Shown: positions 35,571-54,233, numbered from the stretch's first letter. The stretch is DNA of 64,000 bases from Qipengyuania sp. HL-TH1 (GCF_036365825.1 NZ_CP142675.1:2426501-2490500), one strand, 5' to 3'. Numbers and translations: made by a program. Notes: a model not told the origin generated them from the letters alone.

Positions 35571-36317
35571 TCATCCCTCGAGCTTGTCCATCACCTCGTC
35601 GGAGATGTCGTAATTGCCCCACACGGTCTGGACGTCGTCATCGTCATCCAGCGCGTCGATCAGCTTGAGCAGCGTGCTCGCGTTCTTCTCGTCCATGTCG
35701 ACGGTGAGATTGGGCTTCCACGCCAGCTTGACCGTCTCGGCCTCGCCCAGCGCCTTCTCGAGATCGGCCGCGACCTGGTGCAGGTCTTCGGCGGCAGTCC
35801 AGATTTCGTGCCCGTCATCGCTCGAGGCGATATCTTCCGCGCCCGCTTCCATCGCCGCTTCGAGGACCTTTTCCTCGCCGCCCGCGTCGGCCGGGTAGAA
35901 AATGAAGCCGAGCCGGTCGAAGCCATGCGCAACGCTGCCCTCGGTGCCGAGATTGCCGCCGTTCTTCGAAAAGGCAGTGCGAATGCTGGTGGCGGTGCGG
36001 TTGCGATTGTCGGTCAGCGCTTCGACGATGATCGCGCTGCCGCCCGGGCCGTAGCCTTCGTAGCGCACTTCCTCGTAGCTTTCGCCATCCTGCGCGCTGG
36101 CCTTGTCGATCGCGCGCTGGATATTGTCCTTGGGCATCGACTGCGCCTTGGCGGCATTGACCGCCAGCCGCAGGCGCGGGTTCATGTCGGGGTCGGGCAT
36201 GCCCATTTTCGCCGCCACGGTGATTTCGCGGCTGAGCTTGGAAAACATCGCGCTGCGCTTCTTGTCCTGCGCGCCCTTGCGATGCATGATGTTCTTGAAT
36301 TTGGAATGGCCGGCCAT
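35571..36317 (-). CDS. yebC: YebC/PmpR-family transcription/translation factor
   Basis: 248 residues; N-terminus [18 protein letters not shown] and [13 protein letters not shown] are diagnostic, and the acidic end [18 protein letters not shown] is typical of the third domain. Family members are DNA-binding regulators, and recent work links TACO1/YebC proteins to translation of difficult (for example polyproline) stretches. It neighbours ruvC, the common conserved order. Confidence 0.96.
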   Translation of the reverse strand: MAGHSKFKNIMHRKGAQDKKRSAMFSKLSREITVAAKMGMPDPDMNPRLRLAVNAAKAQSMPKDNIQRAIDKASAQDGESYEEVRYEGYGPGGSAIIVEALTDNRNRTATSIRTAFSKNGGNLGTEGSVAHGFDRLGFIFYPADAGGEEKVLEAAMEAGAEDIASSDDGHEIWTAAEDLHQVAADLEKALGEAETVKLAWKPNLTVDMDEKNASTLLKLIDALDDDDDVQTVWGNYDISDEVMDKLEG

Positions 36318-36370
36318 GGTTTCGCTTTGCGTAGCTGAAATGGTTGGAATCAGAGGGTCGCCTTAGCCTC

Positions 36371-37105
36371 ATGCACGCCGCAACGACAAGCCTTGCGCCC
36401 GCGAATTCGATGCGCGGCGAATGGACGCAATTTGCCGCTTTCCTGAAGCGGCCCACCCTGCCCGCACGCGCGCCCATGCCGCGGCTGGCAAGCCTTGGTG
36501 CGGTATGGCGGCTGTTCCTGCTCGATCTGGCAGTAATGGGCGTGTTGCTGGGAATTGCCGGGCTGGTCATGTCCACCGGCATCACCGTGCCCGAAACCGC
36601 GCTGGCGGGGATCGATATCGGTCCAGCGGTGGTGTTCGCGGTGGTGGTCTTCGCCCCGCTGGTGGAAGAGATCGCGTTTCGCGGCTGGCTATCGGGCCGG
36701 CCGGGTCACGTGCTGGCGTTGATCGTCCTGCTGGGTGCCGGATTAGCCGCGATCATGCTGAGCGGTAGCGGGACGATCTACGCTGCGCTCGTCGGGGGAG
36801 CCGGACTGCTGGCCGCGCTGGCGATCCTCTTCGCGCTGCGCAGGCGGGCGGCGATGGGCTGGTTCGCGCGCTTCTTCCCGGTATTGTTCTGGCTGAGCAC
36901 GCTGGCGTTTGCGAGCGTCCACCTGTTCAATTTCCCCGCCGAGGACATGGCCATGGCGCTGCCGCTGGTCCTGCCGCAATTTGCGACCGGGACCATGCTC
37001 GGCTATCTGCGTGTCCATTATGGCCTGTGGGCCAGCGTGCTGCTCCACCTGCTCCACAATGGCGCGTTCATCTCGCTGGTGCTGCTGGCGGGCAGCGCGG
37101 GCTAG
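36371..37105 (+). CDS. CPBP-family intramembrane protease
   Basis: 244 residues from this ATG; a TTG at 36344 is possible. About six hydrophobic segments. The CPBP/Abi motifs are present: EEIAFRGWL with E99-E100 and R104, FASVHLFN with H184, and LLHLLHNG with H229. These make the glutamate-type active site of Rce1-like proteases. Substrate unknown; some relatives give bacteriocin immunity. Divergent from yebC. Confidence 0.88.
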   Translation: MHAATTSLAPANSMRGEWTQFAAFLKRPTLPARAPMPRLASLGAVWRLFLLDLAVMGVLLGIAGLVMSTGITVPETALAGIDIGPAVVFAVVVFAPLVEEIAFRGWLSGRPGHVLALIVLLGAGLAAIMLSGSGTIYAALVGGAGLLAALAILFALRRRAAMGWFARFFPVLFWLSTLAFASVHLFNFPAEDMAMALPLVLPQFATGTMLGYLRVHYGLWASVLLHLLHNGAFISLVLLAGSAG

Positions 37106-37106
37106 C

Positions 37107-37454
37107 TCAGATCTTTACCGCAGTACCGCTGGCGCTGACCATCAGCATCGAGCCGGTATCGCCGATGACCTCGTAATCGAGATCGACCCCGACCACCGCA
37201 TTGCCGCCGAGCGCGCCGCATTCGGCCTGCAATTCCTGGATCGCCTGTTCGCGCGCATCGCGCAGGATGCGCTCGTAACTGCCCGAACGCCCGCCGACGA
37301 TGTCGCGGATATTGGCGAACAGGTCGCGGAACAGATTGGCGCCCACGATCACCTCGCCGGTGACGATGCCGAGATAGTCCTGGATCGGCCGCCCTTCGAT
37401 CGTGGGCGTGGTCGTCACGGTGATCCCGCGGGCGTCTTTCCAGGGGCTGGGCAT
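37107..37454 (-). CDS. YbjQ/UPF0145 family protein
   Basis: 115 residues from the ATG with GGAGG eight bases upstream. Sequence [24 protein letters not shown] and [16 protein letters not shown] (in pieces) is diagnostic of UPF0145 (YbjQ), a pentameric or decameric small protein with a putative heavy-metal-binding fold. Function unknown. It lies 26 bases after the GNAT gene on the same strand and ends one base from the CPBP gene stop. Confidence 0.9.
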   Translation of the reverse strand: MPSPWKDARGITVTTTPTIEGRPIQDYLGIVTGEVIVGANLFRDLFANIRDIVGGRSGSYERILRDAREQAIQELQAECGALGGNAVVGVDLDYEVIGDTGSMLMVSASGTAVKI

Positions 37455-37480
37455 TGCTATCTTCCTCCGCTTTACCGGTG

Positions 37481-37996
37481 CTACAGCCTCCGCTGCCACC
37501 AAGCTACATCACGCCAGTCGCCCAGTTTCCAGCCGACCTCGCGATAAACGCCGATCTTCGTAAAGCCGAGCGCCTCATGCAAGCCAATACTCGCGTCATT
37601 GGGCAAGGCGATTCCGGCGAACGCCGCATGGTAACGCCCGGCAAGCGACGGTAGCAGCTCGCCGTACAGCGCTTTTCCTACGCCGCGACCTTGGTGGGTC
37701 GGGGCGACATAGACCGCCACGTCGCAAGACGAGGCGTACGCCGCCCTAAGCCGATGCGGCCCGGCATAGGCATACCCGGCGAGTGCGTCGCCGATTTCGG
37801 CTACCAGCCAAGCATGGGAGGCGGAACATTCGCCAATACGCCGGGCCATTTCATTGGTGTCAGGTGGCTCTTGTTCGAAGCTGACCCAGGTATCGGTGAC
37901 GAATGGCCGGTAGATGGCTGCACATCCGGCGCCATCGCGAGCGGGTTCGGCCGCACGGATCAAGATACTGGAAACGGTCTCAGCCTCCCCAATCAA
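37481..37996 (-). CDS. GNAT N-acetyltransferase (phosphinothricin acetyltransferase-like)
   Basis: 171 residues with a TTG start that overlaps the gapR stop (TTGA), the best-placed start; no in-frame ATG gives the full fold. GNAT motifs: [21 protein letters not shown] at the start (split), [19 protein letters not shown] for acetyl-CoA binding (V/[13 protein letters not shown], ~94-110), and [19 protein letters not shown], as in the PAT/YncA subgroup. It probably acetylates small amines. Translationally coupled to gapR. Confidence 0.88.
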   Translation of the reverse strand: MIGEAETVSSILIRAAEPARDGAGCAAIYRPFVTDTWVSFEQEPPDTNEMARRIGECSASHAWLVAEIGDALAGYAYAGPHRLRAAYASSCDVAVYVAPTHQGRGVGKALYGELLPSLAGRYHAAFAGIALPNDASIGLHEALGFTKIGVYREVGWKLGDWRDVAWWQRRL

Positions 37997-38229
37997 CCCA
38001 TGCCGAGCGCGGCCTTGTAGGTGTCGAGGATGGTTTCCTGTTCGCTGCGCTCGTCGGGCTTCATCTTCCGCAGGCGGATGATCTGGCGCATGATCTTGGT
38101 GTCGTAGCCGACCGCCTTGGATTCGGCGTACACGTCGCGAATGTCGTCGGCGATGCCCTTCTTCTCTTCCTCGAGGCGTTCGATGCGCTCGATCAGCAGG
38201 CGCAGGCGGTCGTCGGTGGCTTCGGCCAT
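37993..38229 (-). CDS. gapR: nucleoid-associated protein GapR (DUF2312)
   Basis: 78 residues. [47 protein letters not shown] (in pieces) and the C-terminal [10 protein letters not shown] are diagnostic. GapR of Caulobacter forms a ring around overtwisted DNA ahead of replication and transcription forks and stimulates topoisomerases. It is a marker of alphaproteobacteria. First in a short operon with the GNAT gene and probably ybjQ. Confidence 0.95.
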   Translation of the reverse strand: MAEATDDRLRLLIERIERLEEEKKGIADDIRDVYAESKAVGYDTKIMRQIIRLRKMKPDERSEQETILDTYKAALGMG

Positions 38230-38310
38230 GGTCGGGTGTACTCCGGTAAAATGAGAATCGGTTGACGGCTCGATAGCCAGCCAGCCTGCGCGGGTGAAGG
38301 CAGCGACTCG

Positions 38311-38625
38311 TTACTCCACGCGATTTTTCGCGACGCTCGCTTCCATCCGCGCCAATTGCTCCTCGGTCGCGGGCGTCTGGCGGGTGGCCTTCCACTCGTC
38401 CTGCGGCATGCCGTGGATCAGCTCGCGCGCGGCCAGCTTGTCGCCTTCGAACCCCGCCTCGCGGATCCAGTCGGCGAGGCAATTGCGGCAGAACCCCGCC
38501 AGCCCCATCAGCTCGATGTTCTGCGCATCGTGGCGATGGCGCAAATGGCGCACCAGCCGGCGGAATGCTGCCGCCGCTACGGCATCGGGCAAATCGTCAA
38601 GCGGATCGCGTGCATTCGTTATCAT
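38311..38625 (-). CDS. DUF1244 domain-containing protein
   Basis: 104 residues. FRRLVRHLRHRHDAQNIELMGLAGFCRNCLADWI (in pieces) with the two Cys of FCRNCL and the motif HGMPQDEWK are those of DUF1244, a small helical dimer found across proteobacteria. Function unknown. Divergent from pyk. Confidence 0.9.
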   Translation of the reverse strand: MITNARDPLDDLPDAVAAAAFRRLVRHLRHRHDAQNIELMGLAGFCRNCLADWIREAGFEGDKLAARELIHGMPQDEWKATRQTPATEEQLARMEASVAKNRVE

Positions 38626-38668
38626 GATCGTATGGTCCTTGCTTTGTCGCACACCGCTGCCATAGGCG

Positions 38669-40141
38669 ATGGTCATGGCCAACCCCGCCCCCAAGCTCGA
38701 TCCGCGCGGCCGCAAGGTCAAGATCCTCGCCACCGTCGGTCCGGCAAGCCGGTCGCCCGAAATGCTCGCCCGCCTGTTCAAGGCCGGGGTCGACGCCTTC
38801 CGCGTCAATATGAGCCATGGCGAACATGCCGACCATGCGCAGACGATCGAGACGATCCGCGCGCTGGAGAAACAGTTCCGCCGCCCGATCGCGATCCTCG
38901 CCGACCTGCAGGGTCCCAAGCTGCGCGTCGGCAAGTTCAAGGACGGGCAGGCGGTGATCCGCCATTCGGGCCATTTCACGCTCGACCGCAATCCCGAACC
39001 CGGCGACGAGACCCGCGTCGAACTGCCGCATCCCGAACTGTTCGGCCTGCTCGAGAAGGGGCAGCGGCTGCTGATCAACGACGGCAAAATCCGCCTCAGG
39101 GTGATCAGCGCGGATGAAGAGAAAATCCATTGTTCGGCCGAAGTCGGTGGGGTGATCTCCGACCGCAAGGGCGTCAATGTTCCCGATGCCGAAGTGCCGA
39201 TCCCCGCACTGACCGACAAGGACCGCAAGGATTTGGCCTTTGCCGTGGCGAAGGGGGTCGACTGGATCGGTCTCAGCTTCGTCCAGCGCCCCGAGGATCT
39301 GGCCGAAGCACGCCGGCTGATGGGCGGGCATGCCTCGCTCTGCGCCAAGATCGAGAAGCCCAATGCGGTGAGCCGCCTGGCCGAAATCATCGAGGCTTCG
39401 GACGGGATCATGGTCGCGCGCGGCGACCTGGGGGTCGAGTTGGAGCCGCAGGAAGTCCCGCCGCTGCAGAAGCGGATCGTCAACGAGACGCGCCTCAAGG
39501 GCAAGCCGGTGATCGTGGCGACGCAAATGCTCGAAAGCATGATCGAAAGCCCCGCCCCGACGCGCGCCGAGGTCTCCGACGTCGCCAATGCGGTCTATGA
39601 CGGCGCCGATTGCGTGATGCTCTCGGCCGAGACAGCCGCAGGCGACTGGCCCGAGGAAGCGGTCACGATCATGCACAAGATCGCGCGCCAGGTGGAACGC
39701 GACGAGGCCTATATCGAACGCGTGCGCCTGCTCGACACGCCGCCCGATTCGACCACTGCCGATGCGCTGGCGCATGCCTGCATGACCGTGGCCGATACCG
39801 TCCCGGTCAGCGCGATCACGGTCTTCACCGGGTCCGGCTCGACCGCGCGGCGCGTGGCGCGTGAGCGCCCCAGCGTGCCGATGCTGGTGCTCACCCCGAG
39901 CATGCGGACCGCCCGCCGGCTGGGCCTGCTATGGGGCGCGCATGCGGTGGCGACCAAGGATATCGGCAGCTTCGAAGAGATGATCGCCAAGGGCAAGCGC
40001 ATGGCGCTGCGTCATGGCTTTGCCGAGGCGGGCAGCAAATTGATCGCGCTTGCCGGGGTTCCCTTCGGCACGCCGGGATCGACCAATCTGCTCCACGTCG
40101 TCACCATCAGCGGCGACGAGCTCGACAAGCACGACGACTAG
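38669..40141 (+). CDS. pyk: pyruvate kinase
   Basis: 490 residues (an ATG at 38675 is an alternative start). TIM-barrel with ILATVGPASRS, VNMSHGEHADH, ADLQGPKLRVG, KIEKPNAV with the catalytic Lys, and ARGDLGVELEP; B and C-terminal regulatory domains follow. It makes pyruvate and ATP from phosphoenolpyruvate, the last step of glycolysis/Entner-Doudoroff. The stop overlaps the end of the convergent OYE gene by four bases. Confidence 0.96.
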   Translation: MVMANPAPKLDPRGRKVKILATVGPASRSPEMLARLFKAGVDAFRVNMSHGEHADHAQTIETIRALEKQFRRPIAILADLQGPKLRVGKFKDGQAVIRHSGHFTLDRNPEPGDETRVELPHPELFGLLEKGQRLLINDGKIRLRVISADEEKIHCSAEVGGVISDRKGVNVPDAEVPIPALTDKDRKDLAFAVAKGVDWIGLSFVQRPEDLAEARRLMGGHASLCAKIEKPNAVSRLAEIIEASDGIMVARGDLGVELEPQEVPPLQKRIVNETRLKGKPVIVATQMLESMIESPAPTRAEVSDVANAVYDGADCVMLSAETAAGDWPEEAVTIMHKIARQVERDEAYIERVRLLDTPPDSTTADALAHACMTVADTVPVSAITVFTGSGSTARRVARERPSVPMLVLTPSMRTARRLGLLWGAHAVATKDIGSFEEMIAKGKRMALRHGFAEAGSKLIALAGVPFGTPGSTNLLHVVTISGDELDKHDD

Positions 40142-41430
40142 CGCGCGCGGCGTTCCTTCATGATGCGCTTGCTACGCGCATCGACCAGCCGGAAGGCCTT
40201 GAACACGGGAAACGCGCGGTCGGTGCGCCCTTCATGCCCGAGCAGCCAGAGCTGCTGGTAGAACCAGTAGATCCCCGCGAAGCCGCTGATCGCCTTCACC
40301 GCGCCGAACCGCTTGAGGAAGCCGAGCCAGCCGGGCAGCAGCTCTAGGCTGTCTTCGTAGCGCGCCAGCTCGTCGGCGCCTTTCAGCAGCTGCGCGGGTG
40401 CATCGGTATCAACGCAGAGCGGGCGGCCCAGCCCGATCACATCCGCCGCCCCGCTGGCCAGCGCCTGTTCCATCGCCGCGCGGGTGCGGAAACCCCCGGT
40501 GACCATTAGCGGGACCGAAACCTCGGCCTGCATAGCCTTGGCAAAATCGACGAAATAGGCTTCGCGCGCGGCGGTCGAGGGCGCGACTTGCGGCGCCTCT
40601 TCGGCCTCCTGCCCGGCCACACCCAGCAGCTTGGGCTGTTCGTAAGTGCCGCCCGAGATTTCGATCAGGTCGACCGAAGCGGCCTCGAGCCACTGGACCA
40701 CCTGCAGGCTGTCGGTGAAATCGAACCCGCCCTTCTGGAAGTCGGCGCTGTTGAGCTTGACCGAGACGGGGAAGCCCGGCCCCACTGCCGCGCGCACCGC
40801 GGCGACGATCTCGAGCAGGAACCGCGCGCGGTTCTCCAGGCTGCCGCCATATTCGTCGGTCCGCCGGTTCACCCTGGGCGAGAGGAATTGCGAAACGAGA
40901 TAGCCATGCGCGCCATGCACCTGCACGCCGGTGAAGCCCGCATCCTTGCAAACGCGCGCGGCTAGGGCCCAGCGCTCGACCAGATCGGCGATTTCCCCCT
41001 TGGTAAGCGGTGCCGGCTTGCCGAACTGCCCCCCGGGAAGCGCCACCGCGACATCGGAAGAGGATTTGGGATGCGCGTTTACCAGCTTCTGCGTCTGGCG
41101 TCCGCCATGGCTGATCTGCGCCCAGAAATGATTGCCCTGCCGCGTCGCCGCCTGTGCCCAGCGCGCCAGCCGCGCCTGCATGTCGGCATCAGGTGCGCGG
41201 TCGATCACCACATTGCCGGGCCGTTCGAGATGGTCCGCATCGACGATGATGTTGCCCGACAGCAGCATGCCCGCCGCCCCATCGGCCCACAGACCGTAGA
41301 GCCGCTCGAGTTCGGGCGTGGGCCGCCCGTCGGGGGTGGCCAGCCCTTCGGTCATCGCCGCCTTGGCCAGCCGGTTGGGCAGCACCGCGCCGCACGGCAA
41401 TGTCAGTTCGCTTGCCAAAGTCACGGCCAT
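40138..41430 (-). CDS. NADH:flavin oxidoreductase, old yellow enzyme family
   Basis: 430 residues from the ATG giving MAVTLASELTLPCG. FMN TIM barrel with NRLAKAAMTEGLA, QISHGGRQT, QVHGAHGYLVSQFLSP with the conserved His-x-x-His region, RTDEYGGSLENR, and VTGGFRTRAAMEQAL. It is of the bacterial OYE/2,4-dienoyl-CoA-reductase-like group without the iron-sulfur C-terminus (length ~430). Such enzymes reduce activated alkenes; substrate unknown. It lies 13 bases after gltX on the same strand. Confidence 0.92.
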   Translation of the reverse strand: MAVTLASELTLPCGAVLPNRLAKAAMTEGLATPDGRPTPELERLYGLWADGAAGMLLSGNIIVDADHLERPGNVVIDRAPDADMQARLARWAQAATRQGNHFWAQISHGGRQTQKLVNAHPKSSSDVAVALPGGQFGKPAPLTKGEIADLVERWALAARVCKDAGFTGVQVHGAHGYLVSQFLSPRVNRRTDEYGGSLENRARFLLEIVAAVRAAVGPGFPVSVKLNSADFQKGGFDFTDSLQVVQWLEAASVDLIEISGGTYEQPKLLGVAGQEAEEAPQVAPSTAAREAYFVDFAKAMQAEVSVPLMVTGGFRTRAAMEQALASGAADVIGLGRPLCVDTDAPAQLLKGADELARYEDSLELLPGWLGFLKRFGAVKAISGFAGIYWFYQQLWLLGHEGRTDRAFPVFKAFRLVDARSKRIMKERRAR

Positions 41431-41443
41431 GATCGCGTTTCCC

Positions 41444-42793
41444 CTACCCCTGCGCGGCTTGCTCCAGCCGCTCGCGTGCGCGCGTCTCACCGATCAGCGG
41501 CAGCAATTCGCCCATGTCGGGCCCATGGTCCATTCCCGTCAAGGCCTGTCGCAAGGGGAGGAAGAGCGGCTTGCCCTTGCGGCCGGTGGTCTCTTTCAGC
41601 GTGGCGGTGAGCGCACGCCAGGGATCGTCTCCCCATGCAAGGCTCCGCACGGCCTCGGCCAAATAGGCGCGGTCTTCATCCGAGAATGCGCGCGTATCAA
41701 TCGGTCCGGTCACCAGACGCCACCATTCATCCGCCTCGGATACCCGTGAAAGATTGGGCCGGATCGCATGCCAGCCGGCTTCATCCATCCCCTCGGGCAG
41801 GCGCTCGGCAACCGCGGCATAGTCCATCTGGTGGACCAGCGCGGCGTTGATCCGTTCGAGCTCGGCATCGTCGAACCGGGCGGGAGCCCGGCCGAAGGTG
41901 GCGAGATCGAAGCTTTCGAGCAGCACCGCGCGGTCCGCAATCGGTTCGACCGGCAGCGAGGTCCCCAGCCGCGCCAGCAGCGCAACGATCGCCTGCGGTT
42001 CGAACCCGCGCTCGCGAAACGCATCGCAGCCGAGCGAGCCGAGCCGCTTCGAAAGCTTGCCCTCCGCGCCGACCAGCAGCGCCTCATGCGCGAACCCCGG
42101 CATCTGCCCCGCACCATCCTGCTCCGCGATCAACGCAGTGAACATCTGGATCTGCACTGCGGTATTGCTGACATGATCCTCGCCGCGCAGCACCTGCGTT
42201 ATACCCATGTCGAGATCGTCGACCGCGCTCGGCAGCATGTAGAGCCAGCTGCCGTCGGCGCGGCGGATGACCGGGTCGGACAATTGCGCGGGGTCGAATT
42301 TCTGCGGGCCGCGCACGCCATCGTCCCAGGTGATCGGCGCGGTGTGGTCGAGCTGGAACCGCCAGTGCGGGGCGATGCCCTCGGCTTCCTTGGAGGCACG
42401 CTCGGCTTCGCCCAATTCCAGCGCTCCGCGATCGTAGATCGGCGGCAGCCCGCGCCCGAGGCGGATCTTGCGCTTGAGCTCGAGCTCCTGCTGCGTCTCG
42501 TAGCAGGGATAGACCCGGCCCGCCTCGCGCAGCGCCGCAAAGGCGCGTTCGTACAGCGCGAGCCGCTGCGACTGGCGGGCCTCGCCATCGGGCTCGAGAC
42601 CCAGCCATTCGAGATCGGCGCGGATCGCCTCGACATAGTCCTCGCGGCTGCGCTCGGCATCGGTATCGTCGATGCGCAGCAGGAAACGCCCGCCGCTTTG
42701 CTTGGCGAGCATCCAGTTGTGCAGCGCAGTGCGAATGTTGCCGACATGGAGCCGCCCGGTGGGCGACGGGGCGAAGCGGGTGACATGGGTCAT
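41444..42793 (-). CDS. gltX: glutamate-tRNA ligase
   Basis: 449 residues. Class I synthetase with FAPSPTGRLHVGN (HIGH motif, 16-19) and KLSKR (KMSKS motif, 246-250). The length and the absence of a zinc-binding insert fit the shorter alphaproteobacterial GluRS; many alphaproteobacteria have two GluRS genes and use one to charge tRNA-Gln for the amidotransferase route, so the tRNA specificity of this one is not certain. It probably shares a transcript with the OYE gene. Confidence 0.95.
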   Translation of the reverse strand: MTHVTRFAPSPTGRLHVGNIRTALHNWMLAKQSGGRFLLRIDDTDAERSREDYVEAIRADLEWLGLEPDGEARQSQRLALYERAFAALREAGRVYPCYETQQELELKRKIRLGRGLPPIYDRGALELGEAERASKEAEGIAPHWRFQLDHTAPITWDDGVRGPQKFDPAQLSDPVIRRADGSWLYMLPSAVDDLDMGITQVLRGEDHVSNTAVQIQMFTALIAEQDGAGQMPGFAHEALLVGAEGKLSKRLGSLGCDAFRERGFEPQAIVALLARLGTSLPVEPIADRAVLLESFDLATFGRAPARFDDAELERINAALVHQMDYAAVAERLPEGMDEAGWHAIRPNLSRVSEADEWWRLVTGPIDTRAFSDEDRAYLAEAVRSLAWGDDPWRALTATLKETTGRKGKPLFLPLRQALTGMDHGPDMGELLPLIGETRARERLEQAAQG

Positions 42794-42833
42794 GCGCGCG
42801 CCGATAGCCGAGGGGCGCGCGCTTGGCGAGAGG

Positions 42834-45200
42834 TCAGCTGGCCCGCGACGAGCGCCGCCTGAGCGCCGCCTCGCGCGCCTTGCGGTAATCGAGGATGCCG
42901 CTGGCGTCGCCCTGCATCGCCGCCTGGACCGCCGCGGGGGTGGCGAAATTCTCGCCCGGGACCGGCTGGCAGATCAGATAGCCCTGCGCTTCCTGGCAGC
43001 CGAGCTTGCGCAAGAGGTCGAGCTGCGCGCGCGTTTCGACGCCTTCGGCGGTCGCCGCCATACCCAGCGCATCGGCCAGCCGCGTGATGCTGGAGACGAT
43101 CGCCTGATTGTCGGCCGAGGCTTCGATCCCCTCGACGAAATCCTTGTCGATCTTGATCCGGTCGAAGGGGAAGCGGCGCAGATAGCTGAGCGAGGAATAG
43201 CCGATCCCGAAATCGTCGAGCGCGACCTTGGTGCCAAGCTCGCGCAGCTTTGCCAGATTGCCTTCGCACAAGTCGCTGTTCTGCATCAGCACATGTTCGG
43301 TAATCTCGAATTCGACCCGGTGGGGCGCGATCCCGTGGGCATGGATCGCCTGCGCGACCACATCGGCCAGATGCGGACTGCGCACCTGCGTGGGCGACAG
43401 GTTGATCGCGATGCGGAAATTGCCTTCCCACTGCCCGGTTTCGGCCAGCGCCTGCCGGATGACCCATTCGCCGATGGGCACGATCATCCCGGTTTCCTCG
43501 GCCACCTCGAGGAAGTCGTCCGGTGTCACGATTCCGCGCTTGGGATGGTACCAGCGCAGCAGCGCTTCGTAGCCCGCGACCTCGCCCGAATCGAGATCGA
43601 TCACCGGCTGGTAATGGAGATGGAGCTGATCGCGGGCGAGCACTTCGCGCAGATCGGTCTCGATATCGCGCCGCTCGCGCGCCACCCGGTCGAGTTCCTC
43701 GTCGTAAAGCGCCAGCGTGTCGCGGCCCTTGGCCTTGGCAGCGAAAAGCGCGATATCCGCGCGCCGCATCAGTTCTTCCGCATCGCGGTCGCCATCGGCG
43801 CCCTTGGCAATGCCGATGCTGCCCGAAATGCGATAGACCTGCCCGTCGAGTTCGAAGGGGTCGCGGATGACCGAGAGGAAGCGATGCGCGCGCTCGATCA
43901 GCATGCCCGCGCCCGCGCGCGTTTCGAGCAGCACGGCGAATTCGTCCCCGCCCAGCCGCGCGACGAGATCCTGTCCGCGCACCTCCTGTTCGAGCCGGGT
44001 CCCGACTTCGCGCAGCAGGCGGTCCCCGACCAGATGGCCGCGGGTGTCGTTGACCGCCTTGAAATCGTCGAGATCGAGATAGAACAGCACGATGTTGCGC
44101 ACACGGTCCTGCTGCGCCAGCGCGGCACGCAGCCGTTCGTTGAAAAGGTAGCGATTGGCGAGGCCGGTGAGGTTGTCGTAATGCGCCATGAAGGCGACCC
44201 GGTCCTCGATCAGCCGGTCGTTGGTAACGTCGCGCGCGACCCCGCTCATCCGGCCATCGCTGCGCGGGCGCGCCGACAGCTTCCAGTACCGCACCGCGCC
44301 ATCGACCCGAAGCTTGAGCACGAGATCGCGAAACCGGCTGCGCTCCATCAGATGGCGCGCGAGCCGGTCGCGGTCGTCCCCCGGAGAGAACATGGCGATC
44401 AGCGGCGTGGCTTCGAGCGCATCCTCGGCCTTGCCTGCTGCCGCGGCGAACCGCGCGGGGACATCGCGCAGGTTCCCGGCGGCATCCACGGTCCAGAGCC
44501 AGTCGGACGAATGCTCCTCGTAATCATACAACAGCATGCGGACGGTGCCCGCGGCTTCGCGGCGGCTGATCTCCGCCTCGGCCCCGCTGATGATCTGTTT
44601 TTCCTGCTCGCGCGTCGAACCAAGGAGCGCGATGACGAACAGCGCCAGCAGCATCAGCGCGGGCCAGCCGGCACCGTCGGTCTGGATCCAGGTCGCCGCG
44701 GTGATCGACACCGTCATCACGATAATATGGAATATCGCCGCCTGTGGCGCAGTGCGATGGACCAGCAGGACCCCGCACAGGATCGCGATCGCAATGGCTG
44801 CCAGCACTGCCGCGTCGAACCCGGTCGCGACCGTGGCGAGAAAGGGAAAGATGGCCGCCCAGATCGACGAGCCGACCCATTGCAGCGCGATCAGCCGGCG
44901 CCAGTGGCGCTCCAGTTCCTCCAGCGGGGCCTCTTCAGAATCGAGCTGCCGCTCGAGCAGGACATAGGTCACCAGCAGCGCGATCTGCATCGCGGTCCAG
45001 GCGAGCAGAATTGCAAAGGGCACCTGCCCGATAAAGGTGAACAGCAGCGCGGCAAGCGATCCGATCGTGGGGAGCAGCGCCAGACGCGCCCCGGCCATGA
45101 AATCGTCCAGTCGGCGTGTCAGGAGCAGACGGCCCACCGCATCCGCCCCGGCAGGACCGGGCTCGGCACGCAGTTCGGTATCGGGCACTTCTGTGGCCAC
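42834..45200 (-). CDS. membrane-bound GGDEF-EAL protein with PAS domain (c-di-GMP turnover)
   Basis: 788 residues. About five or six membrane segments (~35-200), a PAS-like region (~225-330), GGDEF (~345-505) and EAL (~520-770). The cyclase motif RLGGDEF is intact, and RGQD five residues upstream is a product-inhibition I-site. The EAL domain keeps YEALLRW, NLSPTQ, DDFGIGYSSL, KIDKDF and AEGVET, so phosphodiesterase activity is expected as well. It could both make and break c-di-GMP, with direction set by the membrane or PAS input. Followed downstream by gltX 40 bases away. Confidence 0.95.
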   Translation of the reverse strand: MATEVPDTELRAEPGPAGADAVGRLLLTRRLDDFMAGARLALLPTIGSLAALLFTFIGQVPFAILLAWTAMQIALLVTYVLLERQLDSEEAPLEELERHWRRLIALQWVGSSIWAAIFPFLATVATGFDAAVLAAIAIAILCGVLLVHRTAPQAAIFHIIVMTVSITAATWIQTDGAGWPALMLLALFVIALLGSTREQEKQIISGAEAEISRREAAGTVRMLLYDYEEHSSDWLWTVDAAGNLRDVPARFAAAAGKAEDALEATPLIAMFSPGDDRDRLARHLMERSRFRDLVLKLRVDGAVRYWKLSARPRSDGRMSGVARDVTNDRLIEDRVAFMAHYDNLTGLANRYLFNERLRAALAQQDRVRNIVLFYLDLDDFKAVNDTRGHLVGDRLLREVGTRLEQEVRGQDLVARLGGDEFAVLLETRAGAGMLIERAHRFLSVIRDPFELDGQVYRISGSIGIAKGADGDRDAEELMRRADIALFAAKAKGRDTLALYDEELDRVARERRDIETDLREVLARDQLHLHYQPVIDLDSGEVAGYEALLRWYHPKRGIVTPDDFLEVAEETGMIVPIGEWVIRQALAETGQWEGNFRIAINLSPTQVRSPHLADVVAQAIHAHGIAPHRVEFEITEHVLMQNSDLCEGNLAKLRELGTKVALDDFGIGYSSLSYLRRFPFDRIKIDKDFVEGIEASADNQAIVSSITRLADALGMAATAEGVETRAQLDLLRKLGCQEAQGYLICQPVPGENFATPAAVQAAMQGDASGILDYRKAREAALRRRSSRAS

Positions 45201-45330
45201 GAATTCCCCTCGGTCGTTGCCAACACCCCCGATGCGGCCACTCGGGACACATCGTGCAACCCCCGCAACTCAAGGTCAAGTAACATGCGAAGCAGAACTA
45301 ATTAACGCGGCGCAAAGGCTACCCGCCAAA

Positions 45331-45363
45331 GAAAAGGCCCCGCCGGATCGCTCCGGCGGGGCC
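45331..45363 (-). terminator. rho-independent terminator of rpoBC
   Basis: A perfect 12-bp stem (GGCCCCGCCGGA / TCCGGCGGGGCC) with loop GCGA, followed on the minus strand by TTTTCTTT. It lies 28 bases after the rpoC stop. Confidence 0.92.
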
Positions 45364-45391
45364 CAATACTTCGGTGCGATTTAGGCGCGGC

Positions 45392-49720
<4,329 letters not shown>

Positions 49721-49779
49721 GACTTATTCCCTTAGCGGGTGAATTCCTTGGGGCGGTGGTGGGGAGCGCTAGGCTCCCC

Positions 49780-54000
<4,221 letters not shown>

Positions 54001-54233
54001 AAGGGGTACGTACCTCTTCTCGTGTGCGCCGGTCCCGTGCGGGGAAGACCGGTGATTGCTTCTCATGCGCGTGAGATCCATGGTCGGGACGCGAAAAGGC
54101 CGCAGCGTATGGCACACCGGTTGCGGTGGCTGCTGCAGCTTCTCGAGCGTCGCGATTATGGAAACGCCGCTTCCATCCTGTGTCCGATTCCCGCGCATGA
54201 ATCGGACTCGCTCGAAGCGTGCGGTCGGAGCAG

